Shown: positions 45,008 through 57,059, counted from the stretch's first letter. The stretch: 64,000 bases of DNA from Patiria miniata (GCF_015706575.1 NW_024037051.1:15287016-15351015); one strand, 5' to 3'. A program made the numbers and translations. Notes: generated by a model not told the origin, from the sequence alone.

Positions 45008-48000
45008 TTCGTGCAGGCATTCCTTTTATTAGATATCCAATCGCTGCTTTCAGCAATAGATGGGGGATCTTTCATTCTGCTCCTTCGGAAAGAGCATCCC
45101 TGCCGAAGGGACAAAAGTGCCAGACGCAGTCTAGGAATAAAGGAAAGGAATGAATGACGTCATGGATGGAAAAGTGTAAAATTGTGCACGTCAGTAGACG
45201 GGACACAAGACTGTGTTACATTAATGTTAACAGTGAGACTGATTTTTATTGTGTTATACTGAAGTTAGTAGCCATCGACATGAGATACGGTTTGCTGTGA
45301 TCAGTCTTGTGCGCATCATAGTTGGGAACTTAACTTTCAACCAATGAACTTTAAGAACGGTAACGCTCACTTGTAAAGAACTGTCGCGCGGTATGGGAAA
45401 CTGGTTCTGCCCACTGGCTAACTTTTAACCAATCAGAAGTGCCGGTCTGTTCCATTCACCACATCGGGGTTTACTTCCTACAATGTGTGACGTATACTCC
45501 ATGTCAACCGCGCACAATGACCACACGGTATGGCCCCATAGCGTGTACAGAATGCCTGCCGCAACTACATGTAGCTACAAATCGATCAGAGCACAGTTTT
45601 GTGTAAGGATTATGTTCAGAACTACAAGATTCACCTGCCGGCCGTGTCCGCCTCCTTGTCTGTGTGTGTCTGTCAGTTTCCTGTTTTCGTTCATGTCTTT
45701 CCACATGACTGTGTTTCATCATTACGAGGGCAGTCCGCATCAGAAATATGAGCCGCGCCACTGTTCATGCATATACCGCGTGTTCAATGAAAATTCGATC
45801 GTATTTCTGTCCCGACAGAAACAAGGCTGGTGTGTTCAAGTTTCTGGCAAAGCTATCTGAATCAGAGTATGGAAATTAATAAACTGGGTGTATTTTATGA
45901 GTCTCACATTCATTATTTTTTTCTCCCCACCCGCCCACTTTTTTCCCCTGCTTTGTCCCTGACAAACACCACCCACACACCCCACGCAATAGCCGCCGTG
46001 TACCGGGGTGTTAGAATCGCAGAGGTGCTCTGCACTCGTAACGGAGCCTGGCGAGTTTTGCTCGCAACCTTCCTTCACGGGTAACCGGCCGATGTTCAGT
46101 TTACGCACCGCTGCCTCATCGAGTGATCAGTTCGTTTTGTTTTGTCCCGCTCTCAGTCGTCCTTCTATACCTGATCCCCAACGGCTGATTGATGCCCCAG
46201 TCATATATTTTGCACTTTTAGCAATCAGGATGGTTTGTGGAAAGTACATGTTACGTCTCAATGACGTTTGATATCTTTTTTTTTTGGTATGGACCTCAAG
46301 CATAACAGTCCTACTAGGTGAGGCAAACCTGGCTGTAAGGTTCAATTGAACTACGAAATGTATTAAACCTTAGACTTCCGTATTACCGTACCCTGGTGCA
46401 AAACCAATGGTGCTGTCCAGCCCTGTGCGTTGCGGATCTCCCAGTGTTTGTATCTTTTGAATCCGGTGTGGCAATCCAGAGGTCGCGGGTTCATATCCCG
46501 CCGTCAGTCAACTATTGTTTGTCCAACCTGATCGTGGTTTAATTTGATGATAAGTAATTTGGCTGAAATGAAACGTGGCGATTTGACGAAAGCTGGCCAT
46601 TGGGGGTACAAAACAGCCGTCGGCTGCTCCGTCGGAGAGTGCGAATCAGTTCTCATCGAGCGGTCCCGTCCGCTCATCGCCTCGGCGGCACACGGCGCGT
46701 AGACTACTACTAGTCGGCCAACACGGATTTCTATCAGCGGCCCGCGCGTCACACACGCAGGGAGAAGCTCGCTCTCGCAAGCAAATCCAGGGTCACCGCT
46801 GAGGCACGAGTATCGACGGGACCGTACGGGTCGGCAAAGTACAGGCAATGGTTCGTTAACCTCAGCAGAAGGGAAAAGGGGAGAGGTGTAGGGGGAGGCA
46901 AGAGAAGGGAGGCTCAGGACGGGCTCTATTTACCACGGATTTGCTTCTGTAATACAATATTACGAAATAGTTGCAAGGGATGCAAGATACGGAGTTCAAA
47001 AACGGACACATTTCCCACTCCCCTAATGTAATGGCATGTCTGGGAAGAGTGGCGAGGGAGTGAATGTGTGCTGTTATGTTCATCGTATCTTTCGTTATCC
47101 AGGTCATGGAAGGCAGACAGGGATCATAGAGCCGGCTGGGGTAACATCTCACGCCTCCTAAACAATAGGTAATGATAAACCCACTGACTATATACCCGGG
47201 GTGCAACCTATGTTCCCCAATACCTATTTTCCCCCGGAATACCTATGTTCCCCAACCCTAACCCTAGTCTGAGTATCACCCGTTATCCACAGAGCCAAGT
47301 CTCCTGAAAAATTTGGTAGTCTACAAGACTACCATAATCCTAAGGATTTTGGGGAACATCGGGTAGACCCCCTATATACCACTCCAGGAAGGCTATCAAT
47401 TCTATCACGAAGGCCCCCTTCCATGGCGAAAGCATTGTGCTACTGCTAGCTATTGTTAAGATAATCCGCCATGGGGCAGTTGCTTTGTACAATAGGGTAC
47501 ACATTGGTTTCTCCATAACAATTGAAGGGGCCCTCGTGCGTGTATTAGTGATCACGCGTACATGATCGAAAAACAACACTTCAATTTGTGATGTGCACAG
47601 ATGATTGCCGATTCCCCGTCTTCCCTGTGTATTTTTTGGTCAAGAATTATAGTGTTTCACTTTAATGCATTAAACCAAATGTTCGTGCCTTCACAACGTG
47701 AAACGAGATTACGAGGACTTGTACGTGTTCAATGCATGTCGCCATTGAATCTGGACCGAGTTTGGAAGACCTTTCTGGTTAAAAAAAATTGCTATATCGC
47801 AGGTGTATTTCTATCGCAACTTTTCAAAAACAAAATAACCAGCCTTCAGTTCTTCCCTAGTTTTGTCACCGAGATTAGATCAGATTGTGTCCACCCTGAT
47901 GTGGGACTTAAACGCATGCCGTTCACACGAACGCCAAGCCCGTTTCAAGGCCATCAAAGGAAAAGGCGGAAGTTCAGCGTACCAAACTTCACACGTTAGA

Positions 48001-49819
48001 CACGTGTTTGATAAATCAGGCGCGAACGGACGTGGGCACCAGCGATAACTGCCAACACATTGAACAAGTAGTAAACCGCCGTGTACCAAGCCGTTCAGTC
48101 TTTTTCAAAACAGGTGTCTTACCAAGCCAATAATTAATTGCGAAAACGTGGTTATGCGGCGTCAGGGCACCTTTCTTTCTTTCACCTTGATGCTTTATTC
48201 ATTTCGTTCGTTAATGACACATAGCTTTGTAATCGTAATTTGATCTGAAGTAGGGGAATTTGGGAATCTCGCACGCTTGGCGTGTCGCCGCTGCACTTGA
48301 CGCGGACCAAGGCCGGTTAATCCGTGCGAGTGTGCAGACAAGGAGAGCTCCCAAGCCATCGGCGCCAAATTTGACAAATTGCAAACCTTGCGATAGGTGG
48401 CCATCACGAGTGAAGCAGCGAAGGACGAATTGCACAACCTTTAAACTTGCACTATTTTAGCAGGGTACAAGGATATACGGTGAGTTTAGTGCAGAACATA
48501 ATCTTGAGCTCGATACAGCCTTGTCAAGTTCAGCAAAGTCATAAACACCTCTGTATATCTCTATGCCATTTTGGGCATATTGGATTCACCATACTTTGAA
48601 GGATAGAGACAAGTGAAAAGGAACGGACAATTTTATGAAATATGCAAATCACGAAAAGGTAGAGAATGTGATTGGAGAATAGTTTCATATCGTCGTCCAA
48701 TCATGTAGTCGAACGTCACTGCTTATCGAACGGTTCGACTTTTATATGGCCACCACCCGAGCATTTTGTCGGCACAGATTTGAACTCGTTTTCTGAGGCA
48801 ATTCAAGCGGCGTCAAAGCAGCCCATTACTCTTTAATATTTCTAGCTGCGGGCAGCAGCTCAACAACTGTTCGTGTCTCTCTGGTAGTTGGTTCGTTGGT
48901 TAGTTAGTAACAAACGTCAGCAACAGCCTTGCATGGTAGTCCTGGAAAATTGGGTCACTAGGGTAAAAAACCTGATGTTTGTACCATGGAGGAAGAACTG
49001 AACACACTACTCCAGAAGAAATGACATGGCACATCACGTCACCATGCATGAACTCAACTGCGTTTGTCCGCAGCTTCCGAGATCATGAGCTTGTTTTCAC
49101 ACAGACCGACGTCATCTGATACATAGCTTTTTACAGTACATGTCATTACTCATTTAGTATTTAGTCTTTAATGTAATGACGTGGACACCATAAATACACC
49201 CGAATTCTTGCCGCACCCGCCTTGGTCCGTACGTACTACGCTGATGCGACCGCGGTCGGCATCAGGAAGTGTTGCCTTATTACAAGAAATACACAGACGA
49301 TGACGTCATTTGAGTCCACATTTAGCCGACATTATAATGGTGGCCGGCCGCCCCGACCTTTTGTGGGCGATTACGGTCGAGCGTAACAGTGCGCTTCTCT
49401 GAATCTGCGGTGGGTGGACCAAAGGGTAATAATATTATATTGTGCTCTTCATACAATTCAAGTTGAACGGGAAAAAGGGACTCAAAAATGGGACGATTAT
49501 ATTTCTTATTTTCGACTGACGTCATATCTATAAAAATAGTACCACCGATGTTTCGTTTCCAACTGGTTATTGCTTTAATTTTCATAATAATTTCGTGTCT
49601 TGACATTTTAATTTGTTTTATACGTTCAATTTTGTTGTTTATTTTTAACGACTGAACTTGGAACTCAAAACAGACACAAAGTGTAATTTGTTTTTGACAA
49701 GCACACTCTTTGGAATACATCAACGTCAGAAGTTTGCGTCACTTTTCTTCCATTACTTGATACAAGTTGCTATATTCTTTACATCGACTGTATACGAAAT
49801 CGTCCTGGTTTTTAAGGTC
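45008..49819. other. Gene desert with minor repeats
   Basis: No exon recognised. A hairpin CCTTCGG...CCGAAGG lies at about 45082-45108. A tRNA-like B box (GGTTCATATCCCG) lies at 46490-46502. A short repeat of the phrase ACCTATGTTCCCC lies at 47208-47262. Repeat-free islands at about 48190-48450 and 49160-49400 could be regulatory. Open frames up to 133 codons (for example on the minus strand at 49322-49723) show no recognisable family. Confidence 0.35.
47205..47275. repeat. Short tandem of an ACCTATGTTCCCC phrase
   Basis: Three variants of CCTATGTTCCCC(AA) within 70 bp, with a complementary GGGGAACATCGGG at 47351. Probably part of a decayed element. Confidence 0.5.
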
Positions 49820-50051
49820 TGGCATGAGCATCTAGGCCTACATGTCACTTGGTGGTTGGTCGGTATGTCTGTCTGCTGTCTGTCTGTTCTAACCATACCC
49901 CTTGATGTGGGGTGATGTTCCTTTCAGGACACATCACCTCACTATTTTTACATGATAGAAAAACATCACCCCAGAAGAGAATCTTTAGAAAAAAAAGGAT
50001 AAAGGGAACGCAATGCCATCACCCCACAATTCCGTCTGGCCGACACGTCCC

Positions 50052-50085
<34 letters not shown>

Positions 50086-50130
50086 CCCGATAATTAACCA
50101 AAAGTGCTCCATAATTATGTGGCATGGGCG
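49820..50130 (+). repeat. Repeat family G, copy 2
   Basis: CTACATGTCACTTGGTGG, two TCTG arrays (about 49868-49888 and 50050-50084) and TCCCCGATAATTAACCAAAA match 22780-22990. Between the arrays an inverted pair GTGGGGTGATG / CATCACCCCAC (49907-49917, 50017-50027) forms a hairpin with a loop of about 100 nt, absent from copy 1. Confidence 0.75.
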
Positions 50131-50397
50131 TCACATTTTTGGGCGTCGCATTTTTCAGCTCTGGCAGGGATCATTTTGATCGATTTCATGCAAGACTTCC
50201 ATGCAAGACTTCTTGCAACACAGCCAGAGCTTGTGCACTCGCACTTGTTTTTTTGTGTGTGTGTGTGTGTCTAAACATAGACATTATTTATATTATGACT
50301 TGGAAAGACATTATGCAAATAATCCGAAAATATCCTTGACACGCCTGCAGATTGCGTGAATATCAACATCTACATTGAAGCTACGGTCACGTTTTGT

Positions 50398-50906
50398 TTA
50401 AAGGGAATGTACAACATTTGCTTTTGCTGCAATTTTCAGAAATAAATGGATTTAGAGGATTAGTGTGTTAAAGCAAATATTGTTGAAATGACTTTTTTCA
50501 CGTTTTGGGCTTGTAGATGCTGGAAAAGAACAAGAAAACCAATCATGTTCTTGCAGTCTGGTTCCCTGACCCCACTTAAGATGAAACGGAGCAATTATAG
50601 ACTTGGGGAATTGTAAGGTCAGAAAATCAGTCTAGCAGACTTGTACCCCTTCACAGGTGTGTAATCAATTGCAAAGAAAACGCGAAATAACTAATTATGA
50701 AAATTCGGAGCAGTTTTTGAAAAATAGCCAGTTTTCTCCAACGCTGGTCGGCCAACAAGCGTCAGAAAAATACAACTTTTCTTGAAAATGTCAGCACACC
50801 AGGAGCCACGAAAATAATGTCATTCCCTAACAGTCCAGTAAGGTATTTCGTGATAATTTGATCATTTCGTTTTGTGATGTTTGCAAATGTTGTATCTTCC
50901 CTTTAA
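50398..50906 (+). mobile_element. MITE family A, copy 6
   Basis: TTAAAGGGAATGTACAAC to GTTGTATCTTCCCTTTAA. The palindromic core (50739-50766) has decayed on its right arm. 509 bp. It lies immediately upstream of the NR0B promoter region. Confidence 0.92.
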
Positions 50907-51123
50907 GAATTTATTTATGGCTAACCATGGAGGAATAAGAACATATTCCTGCATGGGCTAACCATTGATTATTGTGCACAAGATTTTGGGCCTACGTGCA
51001 TAATAGTACTTGGGGGGAACATGACGATTGTGTTCCTGGCAATCTGTGCTGCACATAGCGTGATTGCATTGAGCACAGTCGGTCATAGACCTGGCATTTT
51101 GTCACCATTTTTTGTTCTCAATT

Positions 51124-51139
51124 TGACCTTGCATGACCC
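51124..51139 (-). promoter_or_regulatory. DR4-type nuclear-receptor response element
   Basis: TGACCT-TGCA-TGACCC. On the minus strand this is GGGTCA, four bases, AGGTCA: a direct repeat of two hexamers with a 4-bp spacer. The AGGTCA is preceded by CA, so it also resembles an NR5A-type extended half site. It lies about 240 bp upstream of the first CCAAT box of the putative NR0B promoter. Binding is not shown. Confidence 0.45.
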
Positions 51140-51363
51140 GAATTTTACGGAATGAATCCGGAAAAGACCTTGGTGAAATGTGGTGCCATTCGGGCTCGGC
51201 GGATTGTTCAATCGTTGAAAAGGCAAAAACATCAATGCTCAATGTTACAGCATATTGCTATAAAGCAATTCATTTGCACAAACACAAGGATACTTCCGCA
51301 TTGTGGTCCGATTTGTGCTGGTTGCGGGGCCCGCATAGTGTATCCACCTGCCACGAACTTGGA

Positions 51364-51500
51364 CCAATCGCGAATACGACTTGCTAATTTTTATTATAAT
51401 GAGGCGCCGAGTCGAACCAATCAGCGCCGGCAATTAAATGGGTCAGGGGTAACGAACTTGAAGCCAGCACTGCATGCAATCCTATTCATAATAAAGCGAG
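51364..51500 (+). promoter_or_regulatory. Putative NR0B promoter: two CCAAT boxes and an AT-rich TATA-like element
   Basis: CCAAT at 51364-51368 (GGACCAATCGCG) and 51417-51421 (GAACCAATCAGCG, an excellent NF-Y match) are 53 bp apart. An AT-rich CATAATAAAG follows near 51486-51498. The region turns CpG-richer than its surroundings. Its link to the receptor rests on the downstream donor, acceptor and same-strand order. Confidence 0.45.
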
Positions 51501-51509
51501 CACATGTGT

Positions 51510-51681
51510 AGCGCGACAGAGAAACCGCACGTCAGTACACATGCACGCAGGCAAACTCGTGCGAAGCCGCTTGGATTTTTTTAAGACCGGTAAACTCCAC
51601 ATTTTCCTCTCGTTTTCTCATCTTTGCTGTGGCCGCAAAGTTCCCGAATATCGGACCTTGGAGGTGCATACACCGTGCTGG
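51510..51681 (+). other. Putative non-coding first exon of the NR0B gene
   Basis: Repeat-free segment downstream of the CCAAT block, ending at a strong donor CTGG/GTAAGC (51681/51682). The start is not defined. An ATG at 51541 opens a frame that stays open to the donor and, if spliced to 54459, stops at 54504-54506, just before the receptor ATG. It would therefore be an upstream frame, not an N-terminal extension. Confidence 0.35.
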
Positions 51682-54458
51682 GTAAGCAGGCCGTTTTTAC
51701 AAGCCGTTTCTCGGGGTGTTTTTGGAGGGAAATGGTGTGTTTCTGTGTGGGTTAATCTGGTTGCGAGTTTTGTTTTGGGGGTGCAGATTACATCCACATG
51801 AAGTGAAGGCCAATGACACTATGTACGCGGCGCGCGAGAGTCGAGGAGTGCAGTGTGCTTGCTTGACGGGGGGAGTGAGGCATTGCACTCGGCCTAATCA
51901 TGTTGCGCTACCCGCTGCATGCACGCATCGTTCTTTGCTTAAATCTCAATTATTCGCCAAATTCTGTGAGGTATTTCTTTTTCTCTCTGTGCTTCAAAAA
52001 TTGAATAATTTTGGTAGTTAAATTTACAGTTCTGAGGGGATAAATGTCAATTTTGCAATTTTATGATTTAGTAAATTTTAAGAACAATGTATTTTAATGT
52101 AGTTGTAGAGAAATTGTTAACTGTTTTGTTTACAATTTAGCTTTTGTATGAGGTTTCAACCTGGGCTTAGATGTAAACACATGATTTCACTTCTAAAGAA
52201 ACTGTTTGATTTACCTCATGTTTTCTATTTTTTAAAGGAAAAAAACAACTTTCTAATGTGTACACAAAAAAATGAAATCATCAGGAAAACTGTGCATTAT
52301 AAAATTTGCAAGTGATTTTTTGAAAATGTTTTCAAGGCCTTTATTTCATTGAAAAATAATCAGTTGATGGTCGTAGTTCAAGTCATCAATAACAATGTAT
52401 CATTTAATTACTTTACTGATGACAATTCACCTTGGGCAGCAAATTCAGTTTTCCATTAATTTAGACTCTACGTGTGTACGAGGCGATGCGAGGATAACGA
52501 AAGTAATTTAAACTGCTAATAAACAGCGATGATATATGATGTAATTAAGTGTGTAATTATTTCAAGGTATCTTCATGTTATCTATTAATACAACAAGACA
52601 GTCAATTAGCAAAGAATGTGGCATCCTGACTCCACTTCTGTGGCTGTGTACAAAGTCTATGGAGAGTTGAGTGCATTTTGCAAAGTATTTTTAACAAAAT
52701 TGGAAATGTCTCTCAGTCCCACAAATTAATGTCTTGTGCAGTGACTGATCATTGAGTTAAAATATAATGAAAAAAAGTGGCGTCAGGATGCAGAATTCTT
52801 TCCGTAAATTCTAAGAATTCCTCTTCATTAAAAACCATTTCCACTACTTTGTGCAAGCCAGTGTGCTGTTTTTGTCCCTGTTTTTTTGTTGTGGGGGATG
52901 CCACCTACCTCCAACTCCAAGATGCCACAATGTATTAATAGGCGTGTGTGTAAAGGATGATTAGCGCTGTTATATAACACACTCCCACACACTCAAGGTT
53001 GAGTGTTCTCCAGCATGGCTTAAGCAACCCTTTCCAGGTATCCATTATTGACAACTTTATTGGAATTCAATTCACCGGGCCTGTAAAACTGCCAAGGTCG
53101 TTCCTGAAGCCCCCACACCCATTAACACTGTCAATATTGCCTGCACATGTCACATGCACAATACATGTAATGCTCAAGATTATTGAACCCACTTGTGCAT
53201 TCTGTGGTCAGCTGGACGGTACTTGTTATTAGTATGGTCAGTGGTCACTTGGTCCAGTTATTACACGGTCATTCAGTGAAGTGAGTGGTTGAGAGACATC
53301 ACTGAAGAGGTGGTCATATAGAAACGATCTTGCAATTTAACATGCAGTTTAATATCCTACATCTCAACCAAATCTGACGATTGATTGAATCTTGTTTTTT
53401 TTTTAAATTCTTGTGACAAAATTTGGAAAATGAGAATTTGACATATTTGCACAGGTAGGTGTATCAAAACTCTCTTGATATCTGTCAACGCAAAATCTGA
53501 AACTGGCGTTCAGTAGGGCCTATGGGCCTTAAAGTTGGCAAATTTTGTCTTGTTCCCTGAATGTATTTCATAAATTGTGAACTGTTGAATGGGATTGTGC
53601 CAGACTATTCACTATAGCGTCACTTTTATTTTTTATTTAAATGTGGCTTAAAACATGAGAGTACGTTTAATCACATATTTTACATTATTCATCAGAGCAG
53701 ACTGGTATTTATATGTAACGTCATTGCTTTCATTTCTCTACACAAGTTCCAAAAATGAAGATTTTACCTCACTCTCAATCCAATATGGCCGACTCGTGAA
53801 TAAGGCCCATTGTTGATTGAGGGATAAGGTTATCATGTGTCTGTGACGATTAATACATAAATTCTCATGATTCGGGCAAAGTAACATACATGTACATGTG
53901 TGTCTGTATATTAATACATGTACACTGCATTAGCGAACACTCACTCCACTGCCTAAACCTTTCATTGTGTGAAAAATAATTGTATTGAAGGATTTATAAG
54001 TATTTTTCATTGAACATGCAAAGGTGTTTTTATAAGTTTTTTTTTATTTTTACATTTAAGGAACCACTAACAAGTTAACGAATAGGAAATGTTGAATGTT
54101 TTAACAAGCTAACGAATGGGAAATTTTAAAAGTTGAAAGAAAATATTTCCACAGAGGTGCTTTGGCCTGGATTTTTTTTTATAAATTTGGTGAACTGAAG
54201 TGAAGAGTTTAACCCAAATCCCCAAAGAGTTTATTTTGGGTAAAGTACCACTTGCTACATAGTACTACAAAAGTTATGTTTGCAGGTACCCAAATACTAG
54301 AAAATACTATGCCCACTTATATATGGAAGCACTGCATACTACAGTTTACTACTATAAGTATTTTGTAGCTTTAGGTGAGGTTAGGGTTATAATACAATGT
54401 TCTAATTGTTAATGTAACTCAAACAAATGATTGTGTTTTTTTGGTATTTTTTCTTTAG
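51682..54458 (+). other. Putative first intron of the NR0B gene
   Basis: From GTAAGC at 51682 to TTTTTTCTTTAG at 54458 (an alternative AG is at 54466). AT-rich, with family I copy 2 and a small duplication of the phrase AACAAG(T/C)TAACGAAT(A/G)GGAA near 54070-54120. No other exon seen. Confidence 0.4.
52613..52797 (-). mobile_element. Short DNA element family I, copy 2
   Basis: Inverted relative to 35083-35291, with ends ATGTGGCATCCTGACTCCAC and GTGGCGTCAGGATGCAGA. 185 bp. Confidence 0.8.
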
Positions 54459-54483
54459 GTTAACAGTTTTTATCGGGGCCTAC

Positions 54484-54489
54484 ATGTAA
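54484..54489 (+). promoter_or_regulatory. Start-stop element (ATG-TAA) in the NR0B leader
   Basis: ATG directly followed by TAA, 24 nt before the receptor ATG. Such minimal upstream frames can stall ribosomes. Its context (T at -3) is weak. Confidence 0.35.
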
Positions 54490-54512
54490 CTCTGTGGTGC
54501 GTTTAATCGGAT

Positions 54513-55251
54513 ATGGCACCGATGCAAAGCAAGTCCACGTCACAATCCACCGAACCATCTTCACCATCCATGCCGCTATCGTCCTGCGACTGCCCGGAAA
54601 GAATGAAAGAGGGCAGCATCTTGTACAGTCTGCTGTCGTCCAGTACCCACGAGGCCATGGACACCGACAGCAGCAGCAACAACAGCAGCAACGCCGCCAG
54701 TGCAGCAACACCCACCGACAGAAGGTATCCCACCGGTATCCCGTCCGTCTCGCAGGCCGTCAACCAGGCCCTGTGGCGGCGAGCCAACAGCGCCCTCATC
54801 CCACCCACCGTCATCACACTCAAACACCACGAGATCATCTGCCAGCAGGCCGCCCAGCTCTTGCTCAAAACGGTGGACTTTGTCAGGAATTTACCGTCCT
54901 GCCAGCGGTTGTGCCCGCACGACCGCATCACGCTGTTCCAGCACTGCTGGGCCGAACTCCTAGTCTTGATGATGACGCAGTACCGATTCCACTTTGAGAC
55001 GGAGGACGTGGACTTTGATTTTGGCATGGACAGTAGCAGCAGCAGCAGCGGGAGCGGCGATTCGCAGACGTGCCACCACTGTCACGGTCACACCAGCGAG
55101 AACATGCTCCTGCGATGCCTGGTGGCGCTGCAAGGCATCCCCACGCAATCGGACATTCACATGATGGAGTGCTTCTTCAGTAAATGTGAATTGATGGGAC
55201 TGGACGATAAGGAATACGCGTATCTGAAAATGACGATTCTGTTCAATCCAG
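54513..55251 (+). CDS. NR0B-type (DAX1/SHP-like) orphan nuclear receptor, main coding exon
   Basis: 246 codons plus one base, starting at an ATG in good context (GATATGG) after an in-frame TAA at 54504. There is no zinc-finger DNA-binding domain, as in NR0B receptors, which act in the nucleus as co-repressors of other receptors. Residues 34-43, GSILYSLLSS, carry an LxxLL box (37-41) like the N-terminal boxes of DAX1 and SHP. The ligand-binding domain starts near residue 96. Its signature is at 123-147 (FVRNLPSCQRLCPHDRITLF then QHCW). Residues 164-193 form a Ser/Asp-rich loop ending CHHCHGH. The exon stops after KEYAYLKMTILFNP at CCAG/GTAAGT in phase 1. DAX1 and SHP genes also have one intron in the domain, though I did not compare positions. 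The helix 12 end is missing because the last exon is not in the window. G+C is well above the surroundings. Whether it is closer to DAX1 or SHP cannot be told. Confidence 0.92.
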
Positions 55252-55558
55252 GTAAGTCGGATTGATTACCTATCAAGAGCTGGAATGAACAACAGTGAAA
55301 GTTGTCAGTGTAAACTTTCACTATTGTTCCTTGAGTTGTGGTGTTTGTACAGCTTCAGTGCATTGAAACTGATGCAAAGTTAGGATGAAAGGAAATCTTC
55401 TCTCCGACAATGTCTTTTTTACAGAGTTTCTGTTTCTCTAAATACCTGGAATTTCTTGCACAACAAGTGTCCTTTGCAATCTCTGACCAGTGCCTTACAC
55501 ATGTATGAATTTTCCCCCTCTGCATTTAAGATATTAATTTTGTGACATGTTCCTTGCG

Positions 55559-55896
55559 TCAATACAACATTTGCAAACATCAAAAAACAAAACTACCAAA
55601 TTATTGTGAAATACCTTACTGGACTGTTAGTGAATGACAGTAGCATCCTGTACTATCATGGCACAATTTCCAACTGGCTATTTTCAAATACCTCCATAAT
55701 TGCTCTGTTGCATCTTAAGGTGTGGTCAGGGATCAGACTACAGGAACATGATTGTTTTTTTTTGGTTTTTCCAGCATATACATGTAGGAACACAAAACTT
55801 TAAACAAGTCAATGTAACAATATTTGCTATAAAGTACTAACCCCGTATCCATCCATTTCTGAAAATTACCGCAAAAATGTTGTATGTTCACTTTAA
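55559..55896 (-). mobile_element. MITE family A, copy 7 (internally deleted)
   Basis: Reverse orientation. ATACAACATTTGCAAACATC at the left edge and the complement of the TTTTGC / TTTTCAGAAATGG end at the right, closing CTTTAA at 55896. The palindromic core has been deleted. 338 bp, inside the receptor gene. Confidence 0.85.
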
Positions 55897-57059
55897 GAAG
55901 TTAGGATGTTCAATATATTTTCTTATACGGGGCAAAGAGCTTTTGTCAACCCAGCAGATACATGAGTCTGAAGTGTTTCAGCCAGTAGTTTGAAAACAAA
56001 CCCAGCATCTTCCAAATGTGCAAATTAATTATAATTTTTTTTCTCTCATCATTGAGGTGACGGCACCCAATTCTTGTCAAATTTTTAAAAGCCTTTTTCT
56101 TTCCCTGGCCCAATTTTTGATCAGAGACTCAAATTTTTTTTTAAAAGTGCGCGAGATTGGTTCAAGGACTTGAGTGATTCAGCCATTCAGTGTTCTCTTC
56201 GTCTGGTCCTGAGTTTTACAAACTCCACACGCACATTTAGTTGGGCTGCTCTTTCACAACCAATTCTGTGCCTGCACAATGGCAGGCTTTTGGTAAAATG
56301 GGTCGTGAAAATGGTTCCTTTTGATTGCTGGCGCCGGAGCGAATGATTTGGTCTTTTGTTCGTAAAATTGTGTGTGTCATGAGCATTCATTCAGGACGTG
56401 AATAGAGAAGTGCACGTGCCCTGCTTCTATAACAAATATGTTTGTCATGTTTGTGTGTCTAAAATCTACATTTTTATGTAGGTCTGTTTAACTAGCCATT
56501 TTAATTCAACCCTCCCCCGAACCCTGTAAACCAGCCATCTCTCCATTTGAAGTTTAAAAGAAAATTAGAAGACAGTTTTGTGTTTTGTACGTACATCGTG
56601 TATTGGCTTGGAACATCAATTTTTTGGCTTGTACAGTAGTCCTCCGTTTGGTTTCAAGAAAGTTTTCATCAAAAGTACAAACACCGAATTGAAATTGAGT
56701 GTATATGCTGTACTAGGTTCATACACTGGTGTCCTTTTCCCTCTATTTTTAAGATTGTTTCCACTACTCACTCACAGGATCTCTCTGTCACTCCATTTAC
56801 CACCCCATCTGTCAATTGTTCAGCATCGATACCCTTCCCTTTTCTCTACGATCCCGGCTTGCACGATGCAAGAACCTCGCCCGACTCTGAGAAAGCTCGA
56901 CAGTGCATTGTCCTCACTCGACACTGATCCTTGCAGTTTTGTCATCTTTGTCTGAGCCCCACTGTCTTGCAAGACGATCTGTCCATTTGTCCCCTACCTA
57001 CCTTCCCCCCCCCCTTTCTTCCACTCCTATCTCAAGATGCTAGAAACGTCAACGCCACT

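Noticed and set aside
46460..46512. tRNA gene
   Set aside because: Only a B-box-like T-arm; no matching acceptor stem.
47340..47579. 79-codon hydrophobic minus-strand frame
   Set aside because: Overlaps a repeat of ACCTATGTTCCCC words; no family or splice signals.
49322..49723. 133-codon minus-strand frame
   Set aside because: Longest in its region but rich in Ile/Lys from AT composition, without domain or splice support.
54503..55027. 174-codon minus-strand frame and the + strand frame from 54494
   Set aside because: Shadows of the GC-rich receptor exon; the Leu/Gln runs are antisense or shifted readings of CAG/AGC repeats.
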